Both the position numbers and the translations under genes were made by a program. From Betaproteobacteria bacterium (GTDB taxonomy: Bacteria; Pseudomonadota; Gammaproteobacteria; Burkholderiales; Rhodocyclaceae): a stretch of DNA of 8,701 nt. Where the stretch lies: assembly GCA_028868235.1 (NCBI GenBank), contig JAGWUW010000085.1:1-8701 (forward strand), given 5' to 3'. The notes beneath the pieces are model-generated. The model saw only the letters and a program-made list of their open reading frames with translations. It ran no database searches and was not told the origin of the DNA. Below, piece by piece: positions 1-7,642 of this stretch (positions within the stretch are counted from its first letter, which is position 1; every line of letters begins with the position of its first letter).

Positions 1-2
1 CT

Positions 3-1001
3 CTATGTTACTTGGTCCGCCGCCGCCGCAACAGCCTCCGGCTTCATGTCGCGCATGCACTTGAAATGGCCGAGCGGGCAGACGCGTTCGAAGCAGGGGC
101 TGCATTCGACGCCGAGACTGACGATCTTCGCGCGTTCGTTCATCGGCGGCGTGTAGTCGGGGCTGGACGAACCGTAGAGCGCGACCTGTGGCCGCCCCAG
201 CGCAGCGGCGACGTGCATGAGGCCCGAATCGTTGCTGACCACGAGCTGCGCCGCCGCCAGCAGGTCGATGGCCTGTTCGAGCGAGGTCTGACCGGCGAGG
301 TTGCGCGCCGTGCCCCGGCTTTGCGCCACGATCTCGTCGCCGACCGGCGCATCCTTGGGCGAGCCGAGCAGCAGTACCGGCGCATCCGGGGTGCCGTAGC
401 GCTGTGCCAGCTCTGCATAGTATTCGGCCGGCCAGCGCTTGGCCGGGCCGTATTCGGCGCCGGGGCAGAAGATGACCGGTTGCGCGTCCGACGAAAGACC
501 ATGCGCGCTCAGCGCTGCGATTTGCTGTGCGCGGGTGGACTGCAGCCGTGCTTGCAGGGGGCCACCATCGAGCGGCCCGGCCAGCGCCGCGTAGCGTTGC
601 ACCAGTTGCGGATGCTTGAACGTATCGAGTCGGTGAATGTCGTTGAGCAGGAAGTAGCGCGCCTCGCCGCGATAGCCGGTGCGCTTCCTGATCCTGGCAT
701 AGAAGGGTACCAGCGCCGACTTCCACGAGTTGGGCAAGACGATGGACTGGTCGTAGAACTCGCCGCGCAGTTGTTCGCCGATGCGGCGCCGCGTCGGCCA
801 GTCGAGGCCGCCGTGACGGAAGGGGCTGTCGATGACGCGCGTAACCTCGGGCATGCGCGCCAGGAGCGGCGCCACCCAGGGCGGCGCCAGCACGTCGATC
901 TGCAGATTGGCATGCTGCTGCCCCAGCCGCTGAAACAGCGGCTGTGCCATGATCGTATCGCCGATCCAGGACGGCGCAACAACCAGAATGCGGTAGCTCA
1001 T
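3..1001 (-). CDS. waaF: ADP-heptose:LPS heptosyltransferase II
   Basis: Complete 332-residue glycosyltransferase family 9 protein, slightly shorter than the roughly 350 usual for WaaF. It transfers the second L-glycero-D-manno-heptose from ADP-heptose onto the LPS inner core at the cytoplasmic face of the inner membrane. The N-terminal Rossmann half opens with APSWIGDTIMAQPL (residues 9-22, Asp15 being the family's conserved acidic residue). The C-terminal donor-binding half carries GPAKRWP (185-191) and SNDSGLMHVAAALG (256-269). A cysteine-rich segment with Cys300, 303, 308 and 315 is typical of WaaF and argues against WaaC. The ATG at 1001 has a GGAGG ribosome site (1012-1016) 10 bases upstream. 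It is the last gene of the leftward ilvE unit seen here, but a 181-base palindrome-rich spacer separates it from the preceding gene. Identity is firm from motifs; acceptor specificity is inferred. Confidence 0.93.
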   Translation of the reverse strand: MSYRILVVAPSWIGDTIMAQPLFQRLGQQHANLQIDVLAPPWVAPLLARMPEVTRVIDSPFRHGGLDWPTRRRIGEQLRGEFYDQSIVLPNSWKSALVPFYARIRKRTGYRGEARYFLLNDIHRLDTFKHPQLVQRYAALAGPLDGGPLQARLQSTRAQQIAALSAHGLSSDAQPVIFCPGAEYGPAKRWPAEYYAELAQRYGTPDAPVLLLGSPKDAPVGDEIVAQSRGTARNLAGQTSLEQAIDLLAAAQLVVSNDSGLMHVAAALGRPQVALYGSSSPDYTPPMNERAKIVSLGVECSPCFERVCPLGHFKCMRDMKPEAVAAAADQVT

Positions 1002-1004
1002 ACC

Positions 1005-1182
1005 GATTCAGCCTCCGGCGGGAGATAGTGCTCGACTACGGAGAGCGGGACTTTGGCGAAGGGCCGCCCTGACCAAAGGAAATCCCTGTGGGACGAGCCA
1101 AAGTCAGCGTAAAACATGGAGCCATGCGCAGCATGGCGAACCCCAGTCACCCCCTCCCTCGGGGAGGGGGTTGGGGGGAAGG
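1005..1182. repeat. Palindrome-rich intergenic spacer, candidate dispersed repeat
   Basis: The spacer between the CHCC gene and waaF holds three clear inverted repeats. Arms at 1049-1057 (GACTTTGGC) and 1097-1105 (GCCAAAGTC) are a perfect 9-bp match around a 39-base interior, which itself has a TCCC/GGGA mini-stem at 1083-1093. A 7-bp hairpin GCCATGC-GCA-GCATGGC lies at 1121-1137. A 10-bp C/G-only-rich hairpin (ACCCCCTCCC, loop TCG, GGGAGGGGGT) lies at 1149-1171, with a further G-run to 1178. No T-run follows on either strand, so none is a classic intrinsic terminator. The composition resembles dispersed intergenic palindromes found in many proteobacterial genomes; copy number elsewhere in this genome is unknown. 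Confidence 0.5.
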
Positions 1183-1383
1183 TCAATGATGCCCCTTCGG
1201 CGCCTCGCCCGTGAAGCGATAGTTGGTGCCGCAATACGGGCACTTCATCTCGCCGGTCTTCAGCACGTCGAGGAAGACGCGCGGATGGCGCGCCCACAGC
1301 GGCGCGCCCGGTTGCGGGCAGTGCAGCGGCAGGTCGTGGGCGGTGACGGTAACTTCGCGGGCGGTGTCTTTGGCTTGGCTCAT
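1183..1383 (-). CDS. CHCC zinc-finger domain protein
   Basis: A 66-residue protein of the zinc-finger CHCC family (Pfam zf-CHCC), related to the zinc-binding part of the mitochondrial complex I accessory subunit NDUFS6. The likely zinc ligands are visible in order: Cys22 (HCP), His33 (RHPRVFLD), Cys48 and Cys51 (CPYCGTNYRF). Length is normal for bacterial members, which are usually 60-75 residues. There is no signal peptide or membrane segment, so it is cytoplasmic. It starts 25 bases after the ilvE stop, with an AAGGGA ribosome site upstream, so it is almost certainly co-transcribed with ilvE. Placement between ilvE and waaF is, to my knowledge, common in betaproteobacteria. Its biochemical role in bacteria is not established; the homology to NDUFS6 only hints at a link to complex I or metal handling. 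Confidence 0.88.
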   Translation of the reverse strand: MSQAKDTAREVTVTAHDLPLHCPQPGAPLWARHPRVFLDVLKTGEMKCPYCGTNYRFTGEAPKGHH

Positions 1384-1408
1384 CTTCTGATTCCCTTGAG
1401 GATTGCGG

Positions 1409-2332
1409 TCAGGCCACCGGCGTCAGCCAGTGATCGTATTCGGGCACGCGGCCATTGACCACGTCGAAGAAGCGCGCCTGGATCTTGGCGGTGATCGGGC
1501 CGCGGCGGCCTTCGCCGATCTGGCGGCGGTCGAGTTCGCGGATCGGCGTGACTTCGGCGGCGGTGCCGGTGAAGAAGGCTTCGTCGGCGGTATACACGTC
1601 GTCGCGGGTCAGGCGCTTCGAAACGATGCTGTAGCCGAGGTCCTTGGCCAGCGAGTGTATCGTCGAGCGGGTGATGCCAATCAGAGCCGAAGCGATTTCC
1701 GGTTCGTAGATCTGGCCGTCCTTGATGATGAACAGGTTCTCGCCGGCGCCTTCGGCGACGAAGCCGTCGACGTCGAGCAGCAGGGCTTCGTCGTAACCGT
1801 CATCCACGGCTTCCATGTGGGCGAGGATGGAGTTGGCGTACGAAGCGGCGTACTTGGCGCGACACATGGTGACGTTCACGTGGTGACGGGCGAAGCTGGC
1901 GGTCTTGATGCGGATGCCGCGCTCCATGCCTTCCTCGCCGAGGTAGGCACCCCAGGGCCAGGCGGCGATGGCGACGTGGGTGGCGGCGCCGTGCGGGCTG
2001 ATGCCCATCTTTTCCGAACCGTAGAAGGCGAGCGGACGCAGGTAGCCGGATTCGAGCTTGTTGGCGCGGATGACTTCCTTTTGCGCCTCGTTCAGTTCTT
2101 CGGCGGTGAACGGCATCTGCATCTGGAAGATGTGGGCCGAACGGAACAGGCGCTCGGTGTGTTCCTTCAGGCGGAAAATCGCGGTGCCGCGTTCGGTCTT
2201 GTAGGCACGGACGCCCTCGAATACACCCATGCCGTAGTGCAGGGAGTGGGTGAGGACGTGGGTGGTCGCTTCGCGCCAGGGCACGAGCTTGCCATCCTGC
2301 CAAATGAAACCGTCGCGATCCGACATGGACAT
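1409..2332 (-). CDS. ilvE: Branched-chain amino acid aminotransferase
   Basis: A 307-residue class IV PLP aminotransferase that interconverts leucine, isoleucine and valine with their 2-oxo acids using glutamate/2-oxoglutarate in the cytoplasm. The PLP lysine is Lys160, in CRAKYAASYANSILAHMEA (157-175), followed by GYDEALLLD (179-187) and EGAGENLF (194-201) with Glu194. These match Lys159 and Glu193 of E. coli IlvE within one residue. Early HSLHYGMGVFEGVRAY (29-44) is also characteristic of IlvE rather than D-amino acid aminotransferase or 4-amino-4-deoxychorismate lyase. The first ATG (2330-2332) has GGAG seven bases upstream; a second ATG two codons on is possible. First gene of the leftward unit with the CHCC protein and waaF. 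It is divergent from the Nudix gene, with 89 bases between the two starts. Confidence 0.95.
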   Translation of the reverse strand: MSMSDRDGFIWQDGKLVPWREATTHVLTHSLHYGMGVFEGVRAYKTERGTAIFRLKEHTERLFRSAHIFQMQMPFTAEELNEAQKEVIRANKLESGYLRPLAFYGSEKMGISPHGAATHVAIAAWPWGAYLGEEGMERGIRIKTASFARHHVNVTMCRAKYAASYANSILAHMEAVDDGYDEALLLDVDGFVAEGAGENLFIIKDGQIYEPEIASALIGITRSTIHSLAKDLGYSIVSKRLTRDDVYTADEAFFTGTAAEVTPIRELDRRQIGEGRRGPITAKIQARFFDVVNGRVPEYDHWLTPVA

Positions 2333-2368
2333 GGTGATTCTCCGTGTTGCCGTGTGTAAAAGCCCATA

Positions 2369-2374
2369 ATTCTA
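2369..2374 (-). promoter_or_regulatory. Possible -10 element for ilvE
   Basis: On the minus strand TAGAAT (5 of 6 to TATAAT) lies 36 bases upstream of the ilvE ATG, a plausible place for transcription to begin. No hexamer resembling TTGACA is found 16-18 bases further upstream. The call rests on position and the -10 match alone. Confidence 0.3.
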
Positions 2375-2389
2375 GCCGAATTCAGACGG

Positions 2390-2395
2390 TAAAAT
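2390..2395 (+). promoter_or_regulatory. Possible -10 element for the nudJ-mnmA operon
   Basis: TAAAAT within GGTAAAAT, 26 bases upstream of the Nudix ATG. It closely resembles the candidate -10 of purB, which is TAAAAT within GGTAAAAT 27 bases before its ATG. No convincing -35 is seen here. A start near 2402 would leave a leader of about 20 bases. A small hairpin AACGG-TTTTG-CCGTT (2396-2410) sits immediately downstream, overlapping the expected start and leader. Confidence 0.42.
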
Positions 2396-2421
2396 AACGG
2401 TTTTGCCGTTTGAGCCTTGCC

Positions 2422-2871
2422 ATGGTCTGGAAGCCCCACGTTACCGTTGCCGCTGTCGTCTATCGCGATGGCAAGTTCTTGTTGGTCGAGGAGGAAACCG
2501 AGGCCGGGCTGGCCTTCAATCAGCCGGCCGGGCATCTCGAAGAGGATGAACCGCTGGTCGAGGCGGTGGTCCGCGAGGCGCTGGAAGAGACTGCCTACCA
2601 TTTCAAGCCGACGCACCTGGTCGGTATCTATCACTGGAAGCACCCGACCAAGGAAGATACGACCTACCTACGTTTTGCCTTTGCCGGGGAGTTGCGCGGC
2701 TTCGAGGCAGGGCGGCAGTTGGACGAGGGGATTGTCGCCGCCCGCTGGCTGACGCTGGATGAGGTGCGTGCGACTCAGGAGCGTCACCGGAGCCCACTGA
2801 TCCTGCGTTGCTGCGAGGATTTTCTGGCCGGTCGGCGTTATCCACTCGACATGCTGGTGCATTACGACTGA
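2422..2871 (+). CDS. nudJ: NudJ-like Nudix hydrolase
   Basis: A 149-residue Nudix phosphohydrolase. In E. coli, NudJ (YmfB) hydrolyses nucleoside di- and triphosphates and hydroxymethylpyrimidine diphosphate. The start KPHVTVAAVVYRDGKFLLVEE and the end RSPL...GRRYPLDML parallel E. coli NudJ along the whole length. The Nudix box spans Gly37-Tyr59, with metal-binding glutamates in REALEE (51-56). The usual glycine near the box end is Ala58 (EETAY). The ATG at 2422 is chosen over an in-frame TTG at 2410 because it aligns with the E. coli N-terminus; no strong ribosome site is visible for either. The stop shares one base with the next ATG (TGATG), indicating translational coupling. Linkage to mnmA, as in E. 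coli, supports the assignment. The substrate here is inferred. Confidence 0.88.
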   Translation: MVWKPHVTVAAVVYRDGKFLLVEEETEAGLAFNQPAGHLEEDEPLVEAVVREALEETAYHFKPTHLVGIYHWKHPTKEDTTYLRFAFAGELRGFEAGRQLDEGIVAARWLTLDEVRATQERHRSPLILRCCEDFLAGRRYPLDMLVHYD

Positions 2872-3425
2872 TGTGGCGCTGGTGTTGCCTGTCGCTCGCC
2901 TGTTTAGCCGGTATTGCATCTGCCGATGAAACCGTGGGTATCTGCCACGGTTACGGCTGCGAGTACCAAGCACAGATACGTTACACCGAAGGGCAGCTTG
3001 GTGAGATTCGCCGGATGATGTTCGCGGCGACCGATGCGGCGACGGAAAGATTTGTGCTGGCTGTAGCCATCGGTCGCCTGTATGGATGGGGCGGCGAACA
3101 ATCGGATATCCATAATGATCGGGGTGGTAACTACGCAGACGAAAACGTCTCAGGCAAAATGGACTGTATCGATCACTCAACATCGACCAGTCGCCTGCTG
3201 CATTTGCTGGTTCGGCGCGGCTATCTGCGCTGGCATCGTGTGCTGGAGCCGGAAGCGCGGCATTTTGCTGGTATTTTGCCGGTTCATTGGTCGGCAGTGA
3301 TCGAAGAAACGATTGACGGTGAACTGCGGCGTTTCGCAGTCGATAGCTGGTTCGTCGATAATGGTCACCCGGCAGTGATCCTGCCGCTGAATGAATGGAA
3401 GAAAGGGGCTGGTCCCGATGTCTAA
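2871..3425 (+). CDS. Exported protein with candidate Cys-His-Asp catalytic triad, function unknown
   Basis: A 184-residue protein I cannot name. A short signal peptide is visible (WRW, then a hydrophobic stretch to Ala18, cleavage likely at ASA|DE), placing it in the periplasm. Cys25 and Cys30 ([10 protein letters not shown]) could form a disulfide. The most striking parts are [16 protein letters not shown] (95-110), HWSAVI (139-144) and [16 protein letters not shown] (155-170). Cys99 at the start of a probable helix, His139 and Asp158 in probable strands have the order and spacing of the transglutaminase-like/papain-like cysteine fold. The start at 2871 overlaps the nudJ stop by one base, and the end overlaps mnmA by eight bases, so it is translated as part of this operon. 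An in-frame start at 2808 inside nudJ is disfavoured because it would bury the signal peptide. The triad is my inference from sequence pattern. Confidence 0.78.
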   Translation: MWRWCCLSLACLAGIASADETVGICHGYGCEYQAQIRYTEGQLGEIRRMMFAATDAATERFVLAVAIGRLYGWGGEQSDIHNDRGGNYADENVSGKMDCIDHSTSTSRLLHLLVRRGYLRWHRVLEPEARHFAGILPVHWSAVIEETIDGELRRFAVDSWFVDNGHPAVILPLNEWKKGAGPDV

Positions 3426-4515
3426 GAAAACGGTGGTCGTCGGTTTGTCCGGCGGCGTGGATTCCTCGGTTGCTGCGCTGCTGCTGAAGCAGCAGGGCTG
3501 GAACGTGATTGGCCTGTTCATGAAGAACTGGGAAGACGACGATACTGAGGAGTATTGCTCATCGCGCCAGGATCTGATCGATGTGATGAGCGTCGCCGAC
3601 CGCATCGGCATCGACGTCGAGGTGGTCAATTTTGCAGCCGAATACAGGGAGCGGGTCTTTGCCGAATTCCTTCGTGAATATCAGGCCGGGCGAACGCCGA
3701 ATCCGGATATCTTGTGCAATTCCGAAATCAAGTTCAAGGCGTTTCTCGATCATGCGCTGAAACTCGGCGCCGAGAAAATTGCTACCGGTCACTATGCCGG
3801 CGTGCGCGAATTCAATGGTGAATTCCAACTGTTGAAGGCCGAGGACGGTACGAAGGACCAGAGCTATTTCCTTTATCGCTTGAACCAAGCGCAGTTGTCG
3901 AAAACTCTGTTCCCGCTGGCCGACCTCTACAAGCGGGATGTTCGTAAGATGGCCGAGGCCGCCGACTTGCACGTCGCAGCCAAGAAGGATTCTACCGGCA
4001 TCTGCTTTATTGGCGAGCGGCCGTTCAAGGATTTCCTGTCGCGCTACCTGCCGCCGAAGAAGGGAGAGATTCGCCGGCTTGACGATGGCAAGGTGCTTGG
4101 CGAGCATGACGGCCTGATGTACCACACGCTGGGGCAGCGCAAAGGATTGCAGATCGGTGGTGTCAAGGAGAAAGGCCTCCCCGGTGGTGGGGAGCACGAC
4201 GCCTGGTTCGTCGCCGGTAAGGACATGGAGAAGAATGTGCTCTATGTCGTGCAGGGGCATGACCATCCTGCCCTGCTCAGGAGCGACCTATTGGCCGAGC
4301 AGTTGAGTTGGGTGTCCAGTAAGGCGCCGCATACGCACTGGGTTTATACGGCCAAGCCGCGCTATCGGACGGCTGACCAGCCATGTGAAATCGAGCATGT
4401 CGATGGTGAAACCTGCGAAATACGCTTTGCTGAGCCGCAGTGGGCGCTAACTCCCGGACAGTCGGTCGTACTCTATGAAAGCCGCGTCTGCCTGGGCGGG
4501 GGCATTATTCGCTGA
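3418..4515 (+). CDS. mnmA: tRNA-specific 2-thiouridylase
   Basis: A 365-residue enzyme that thiolates uridine 34 of tRNA-Lys, -Glu and -Gln in the cytoplasm, using ATP and sulfur relayed through the IscS/Tus system. The N-type ATP pyrophosphatase loop is SGGVDSS (11-17). The catalytic residues are Asp97 and Cys100 in NPDILCN and the second cysteine Cys196 in [10 protein letters not shown], equivalent to Asp99, Cys102 and Cys199 of E. coli. HTLGQRKGL and the C-terminal barrel follow, and the length is normal. The ATG at 3418 is preferred over 3391 because it puts the ATP loop at the usual position and is preceded by a purine-rich GAAAGGGG. It overlaps the exported-protein gene by eight bases, so is coupled to it. 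It converges on the HD-GYP gene after 27 bases with no recognisable terminator. Confidence 0.96.
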   Translation: MSKKTVVVGLSGGVDSSVAALLLKQQGWNVIGLFMKNWEDDDTEEYCSSRQDLIDVMSVADRIGIDVEVVNFAAEYRERVFAEFLREYQAGRTPNPDILCNSEIKFKAFLDHALKLGAEKIATGHYAGVREFNGEFQLLKAEDGTKDQSYFLYRLNQAQLSKTLFPLADLYKRDVRKMAEAADLHVAAKKDSTGICFIGERPFKDFLSRYLPPKKGEIRRLDDGKVLGEHDGLMYHTLGQRKGLQIGGVKEKGLPGGGEHDAWFVAGKDMEKNVLYVVQGHDHPALLRSDLLAEQLSWVSSKAPHTHWVYTAKPRYRTADQPCEIEHVDGETCEIRFAEPQWALTPGQSVVLYESRVCLGGGIIR

Positions 4516-4542
4516 ATGCTTTGAGTGGCAATTATTCTCTGC

Positions 4543-5163
4543 TTACTGCTCCCCCTGATCCCGACCTGCCCGCATGGACGATTTTTCGATTACGGCGCCG
4601 AAGGCATGGACTAGGTCGGGATCGTGCTTTATGCCGGATTCGCTGACCAGAATATCCATCACCGCCCAGTGACCGCGGGCGTTGTGATAGGGGCGCCGGG
4701 CGATCATCGCATCGTAGCTGTCGACCACCGAGATGATGCGCGAATCAAGGGGGATATTGTTTCCTTTCAGGCCATCCGGATAGCCTGATCCGTCATAGTG
4801 TTCGTGATGGTGGCGCACGGTACGGGCGATGCCGCTGGTGCGTCCGCCGTTGATAGCGAGGACGATCTGCTCCCCAATCAGCACGTGCTGCTTCATGCAC
4901 TCCCATTCGTGCAATTCGAAGGGGGTCGGTTTGCGCAGAATGGTGTCTGGAATGCCGATTTTTCCCAAGTCATGGAAGCGAGCTCCCAGCGATAGTTTTT
5001 CGAGTTCCTGTGAGGTCAGGCCGATATGCATGCCCAATTCAGCCGATAACTGGACGACACGGTCGCAATGGATTCGGGTGTAGTGGTCGCGGGCGCCGAG
5101 GGCCACAGTCAGCGCATGGGCGATCTTGTCGACCGGGGAGGTGTCGTCAGGCGGGGTCAGCAT
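4543..5163 (-). CDS. Stand-alone HD-GYP domain protein (probable cyclic-di-GMP phosphodiesterase)
   Basis: A 206-residue protein made almost entirely of an HD-GYP domain, a metal-dependent class that hydrolyses cyclic di-GMP. Metal and catalytic motifs look intact: His32, the HD pair His64-Asp65 in FHDLGKIGIPD, Lys68, His93 in MKQHVLIGE, the HHHEHYDGSGYPDGL stretch (118-132) with the GYP triplet at 127-129, and VVDSYDAM (146-153). It lacks the N-terminal response-regulator receiver, GAF or PAS domain usually fused to this family, and no membrane segment or signal peptide is visible, so it is cytoplasmic and its input is unknown. A strong AGAGGAG ribosome site precedes the ATG at 5163. It is separated from the upstream GST gene by an intrinsic terminator, so it should have its own promoter in the ~75 bases at 5164-5238, though I see no convincing one. 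Activity is inferred from motifs only. Confidence 0.9.
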   Translation of the reverse strand: MLTPPDDTSPVDKIAHALTVALGARDHYTRIHCDRVVQLSAELGMHIGLTSQELEKLSLGARFHDLGKIGIPDTILRKPTPFELHEWECMKQHVLIGEQIVLAINGGRTSGIARTVRHHHEHYDGSGYPDGLKGNNIPLDSRIISVVDSYDAMIARRPYHNARGHWAVMDILVSESGIKHDPDLVHAFGAVIEKSSMRAGRDQGEQ

Positions 5164-5238
5164 GCCGGAGCTCCTCTTGAAGAGAAGGTTACGTTGAGGA
5201 AGACCATCGATTGGGGCTTAGGTTCATGCCCAGGCAAT

Positions 5239-5261
5239 AAAAAAGGCGCCAGCGGCGCCTT
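5239..5261 (-). terminator. Intrinsic terminator of the GST gene
   Basis: On the minus strand an 8-bp perfect stem AAGGCGCC / GGCGCCTT with a three-base loop is followed by a run of Ts (six As on the plus strand at 5239-5244). It lies 22 bases past the GST stop and upstream of the HD-GYP gene, so it separates these two leftward genes. Confidence 0.9.
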
Positions 5262-5282
5262 GTTGCCAGGAGCGAGGCTGGT

Positions 5283-5891
5283 TCAGTCGTGCGGAATGGT
5301 GTCGGCAAAGGCCGGACGCTGCATCAACTTGTCATACAGTTTGGACAGATTGGGGTGGGTGGCTTGCCATTCGATACCCGGGAAGCGGAAGCACAGATAG
5401 CCGAGTGCCGTCCCGATAGCGAGGTCGGCCATCGAGATATGGGTGCCCATGCAGAAGGCCTTGTCCCCCAGTTCTTCGGACATGAATTCGAGACTGCGGG
5501 CAATCTTGGCGTGCTGACGCTCGATCCAGTCGGTACTTTGTTCCTTGGTCGGGCGTTTTCCTTCGAGCAGGGCTGCGACGGCTGCATCACATAGGCCGTC
5601 TGCCAGGGCTTCCCAGCGCTTGACTTCGGTCCGCTCGCGATTGGGGGCGGGAAACAGCTTGTTGTTCGGGGTGACGTTGTCGATATATTCAACAATGACG
5701 CGGGAATCGAAGAGCGGGGTCTCGTCGTCGAGAACCAATACGGGAATCTTGCCCAGCGGATTGATGTCGGGCACCTTGCTGTCGTTCGCCCACGGCGAAT
5801 CGATCACGAAATCGTACTCAATTTTTTTTTCGGCCAGCACGATGCGCACTTTGCGCGTATAGGGGCTGGTATGGGAGCCGATCAGCTTCAT
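5283..5891 (-). CDS. Glutathione S-transferase family protein, YibF-like
   Basis: A 202-residue cytosolic GST-fold protein. The N-terminal thioredoxin-like half has GSHTSPYTRKVRI (5-17, Ser9 at the catalytic position), the cis-proline loop NPLGKIPVL (44-52, Pro50) and the glutathione-contacting DSRVIVEYID (62-71). The helical C-terminal half contains the SMADLAIGTALGYL capping motif. Residue pattern and length match E. coli YibF (GSYTSPFVRK, NPLGKVPVL, EALADG) better than other GST classes. YibF has no firmly established physiological substrate, so a specific reaction is not claimed. The ATG at 5891 has only a weak AGAGAG ribosome site. It is divergent from purB with 94 bases between starts and ends in a clear terminator, so is likely monocistronic. 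A run of nine As in its coding strand (5822-5830) encodes EKKI. Confidence 0.9.
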   Translation of the reverse strand: MKLIGSHTSPYTRKVRIVLAEKKIEYDFVIDSPWANDSKVPDINPLGKIPVLVLDDETPLFDSRVIVEYIDNVTPNNKLFPAPNRERTEVKRWEALADGLCDAAVAALLEGKRPTKEQSTDWIERQHAKIARSLEFMSEELGDKAFCMGTHISMADLAIGTALGYLCFRFPGIEWQATHPNLSKLYDKLMQRPAFADTIPHD

Positions 5892-5918
5892 CGCAAGCTC
5901 TCTGATTATGGGAGTTCG

Positions 5919-5924
5919 ATTATA
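5919..5924 (-). promoter_or_regulatory. Possible -10 element for the GST gene
   Basis: A perfect TATAAT on the minus strand lies 27 bases upstream of the GST ATG. No TTGACA-like hexamer is found at 16-18 bases further upstream, so strength is uncertain. Confidence 0.45.
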
Positions 5925-5929
5925 GCGTA

Positions 5930-7353
<1,424 letters not shown>

Positions 7354-7366
7354 GAGGCTGTCTCGT

Positions 7367-7642
7367 ATGAAGTGCAGCAAGTGTGACCAGGAGGTGCCTG
7401 CGGATGCCATTTACTGTCCGCACTGCACCGGTAATCGGAAAGTCTCGGATCAGGAAGTGATCCGAGGAGGCATCCGGGGGGGGGCGATTGGACTTTTCCT
7501 TGGCATGTTACCGGCGGTCTGGCTGCTTTTTCAATTCGGGGCTGAGCGCGGCATCAAGGCCATCGCCTTCATTGTGCCGGCCATTACCTTCACCACCGGG
7601 CTGATCATCGGCCTGGTCAAAGCTAAACGGGACTGGAAATAA
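7367..7642 (+). CDS. Small zinc-ribbon membrane protein, function unknown
   Basis: A 91-residue protein with an N-terminal double-CxxC zinc ribbon (Cys3, Cys6, Cys17, Cys20; CSKC and CPHC) and two predicted membrane helices at about 39-58 (LFLGMLPAVWLLFQF) and 63-84 (AIAFIVPAITFTTGLIIGL). A short Gly/Arg linker, RGGIRGG (33-39), joins the parts. It has the layout of small zinc-ribbon membrane proteins that anchor a metal-binding head at the inner membrane, but I do not recognise a specific family. It begins 13 bases after purB, and its stop abuts the next ATG (TAAATG), so the three genes look co-transcribed. The coding sequence contains a perfect 9-bp hairpin (7444-7466) and a nine-G run (7476-7484) in the linker region, which could make the frame prone to slippage. 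Frame integrity is supported by the intact second half. Confidence 0.8.
   Translation: MKCSKCDQEVPADAIYCPHCTGNRKVSDQEVIRGGIRGGAIGLFLGMLPAVWLLFQFGAERGIKAIAFIVPAITFTTGLIIGLVKAKRDWK
7444..7466. repeat. Perfect inverted repeat inside the zinc-ribbon membrane gene
   Basis: Arms CTCGGATCA (7444-7452) and TGATCCGAG (7458-7466) flank a GGAAG loop. The element codes for the segment just before membrane helix 1 and is followed ten bases later by nine consecutive Gs. Whether it is a binding site, an RNA hairpin or chance cannot be told from sequence. Confidence 0.6.

Noticed and set aside
12..1028. Long open frame of 338 codons antisense to waaF
   Set aside because: It mirrors waaF exactly, has low-complexity Arg/Ala-rich composition typical of GC-rich antisense frames, and no family motif.
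998..1117. Possible 39-residue leftward ORF ending in an ATGA overlap with the waaF start
   Set aside because: The overlap looks like coupling, but the frame runs through the palindromic spacer, has no ribosome site before its ATG and shows no recognisable domain.
1403..2359. Open frame of 318 codons antisense to ilvE
   Set aside because: It lies opposite a full-length, motif-complete ilvE and its Gly/Val/Asp-rich translation is the usual antisense shadow.
2871..2910. Possible lipoprotein signal (Ser-Leu-Ala-Cys at residues 8-11) in the exported protein
   Set aside because: The hydrophobic stretch before Cys11 is too short and Ser at -3 is a poor lipobox match; an ordinary signal peptide ending at Ala18 fits better.
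4516..4542. Shared terminator between convergent mnmA and HD-GYP genes
   Set aside because: The 27-base gap has no stem of useful length and no T-run on either strand.
5164..5238. HD-GYP gene promoter (TTGCCT on the minus strand as a -35)
   Set aside because: No acceptable -10 hexamer lies 16-18 bases downstream, so I did not list it although a promoter is expected in this stretch.
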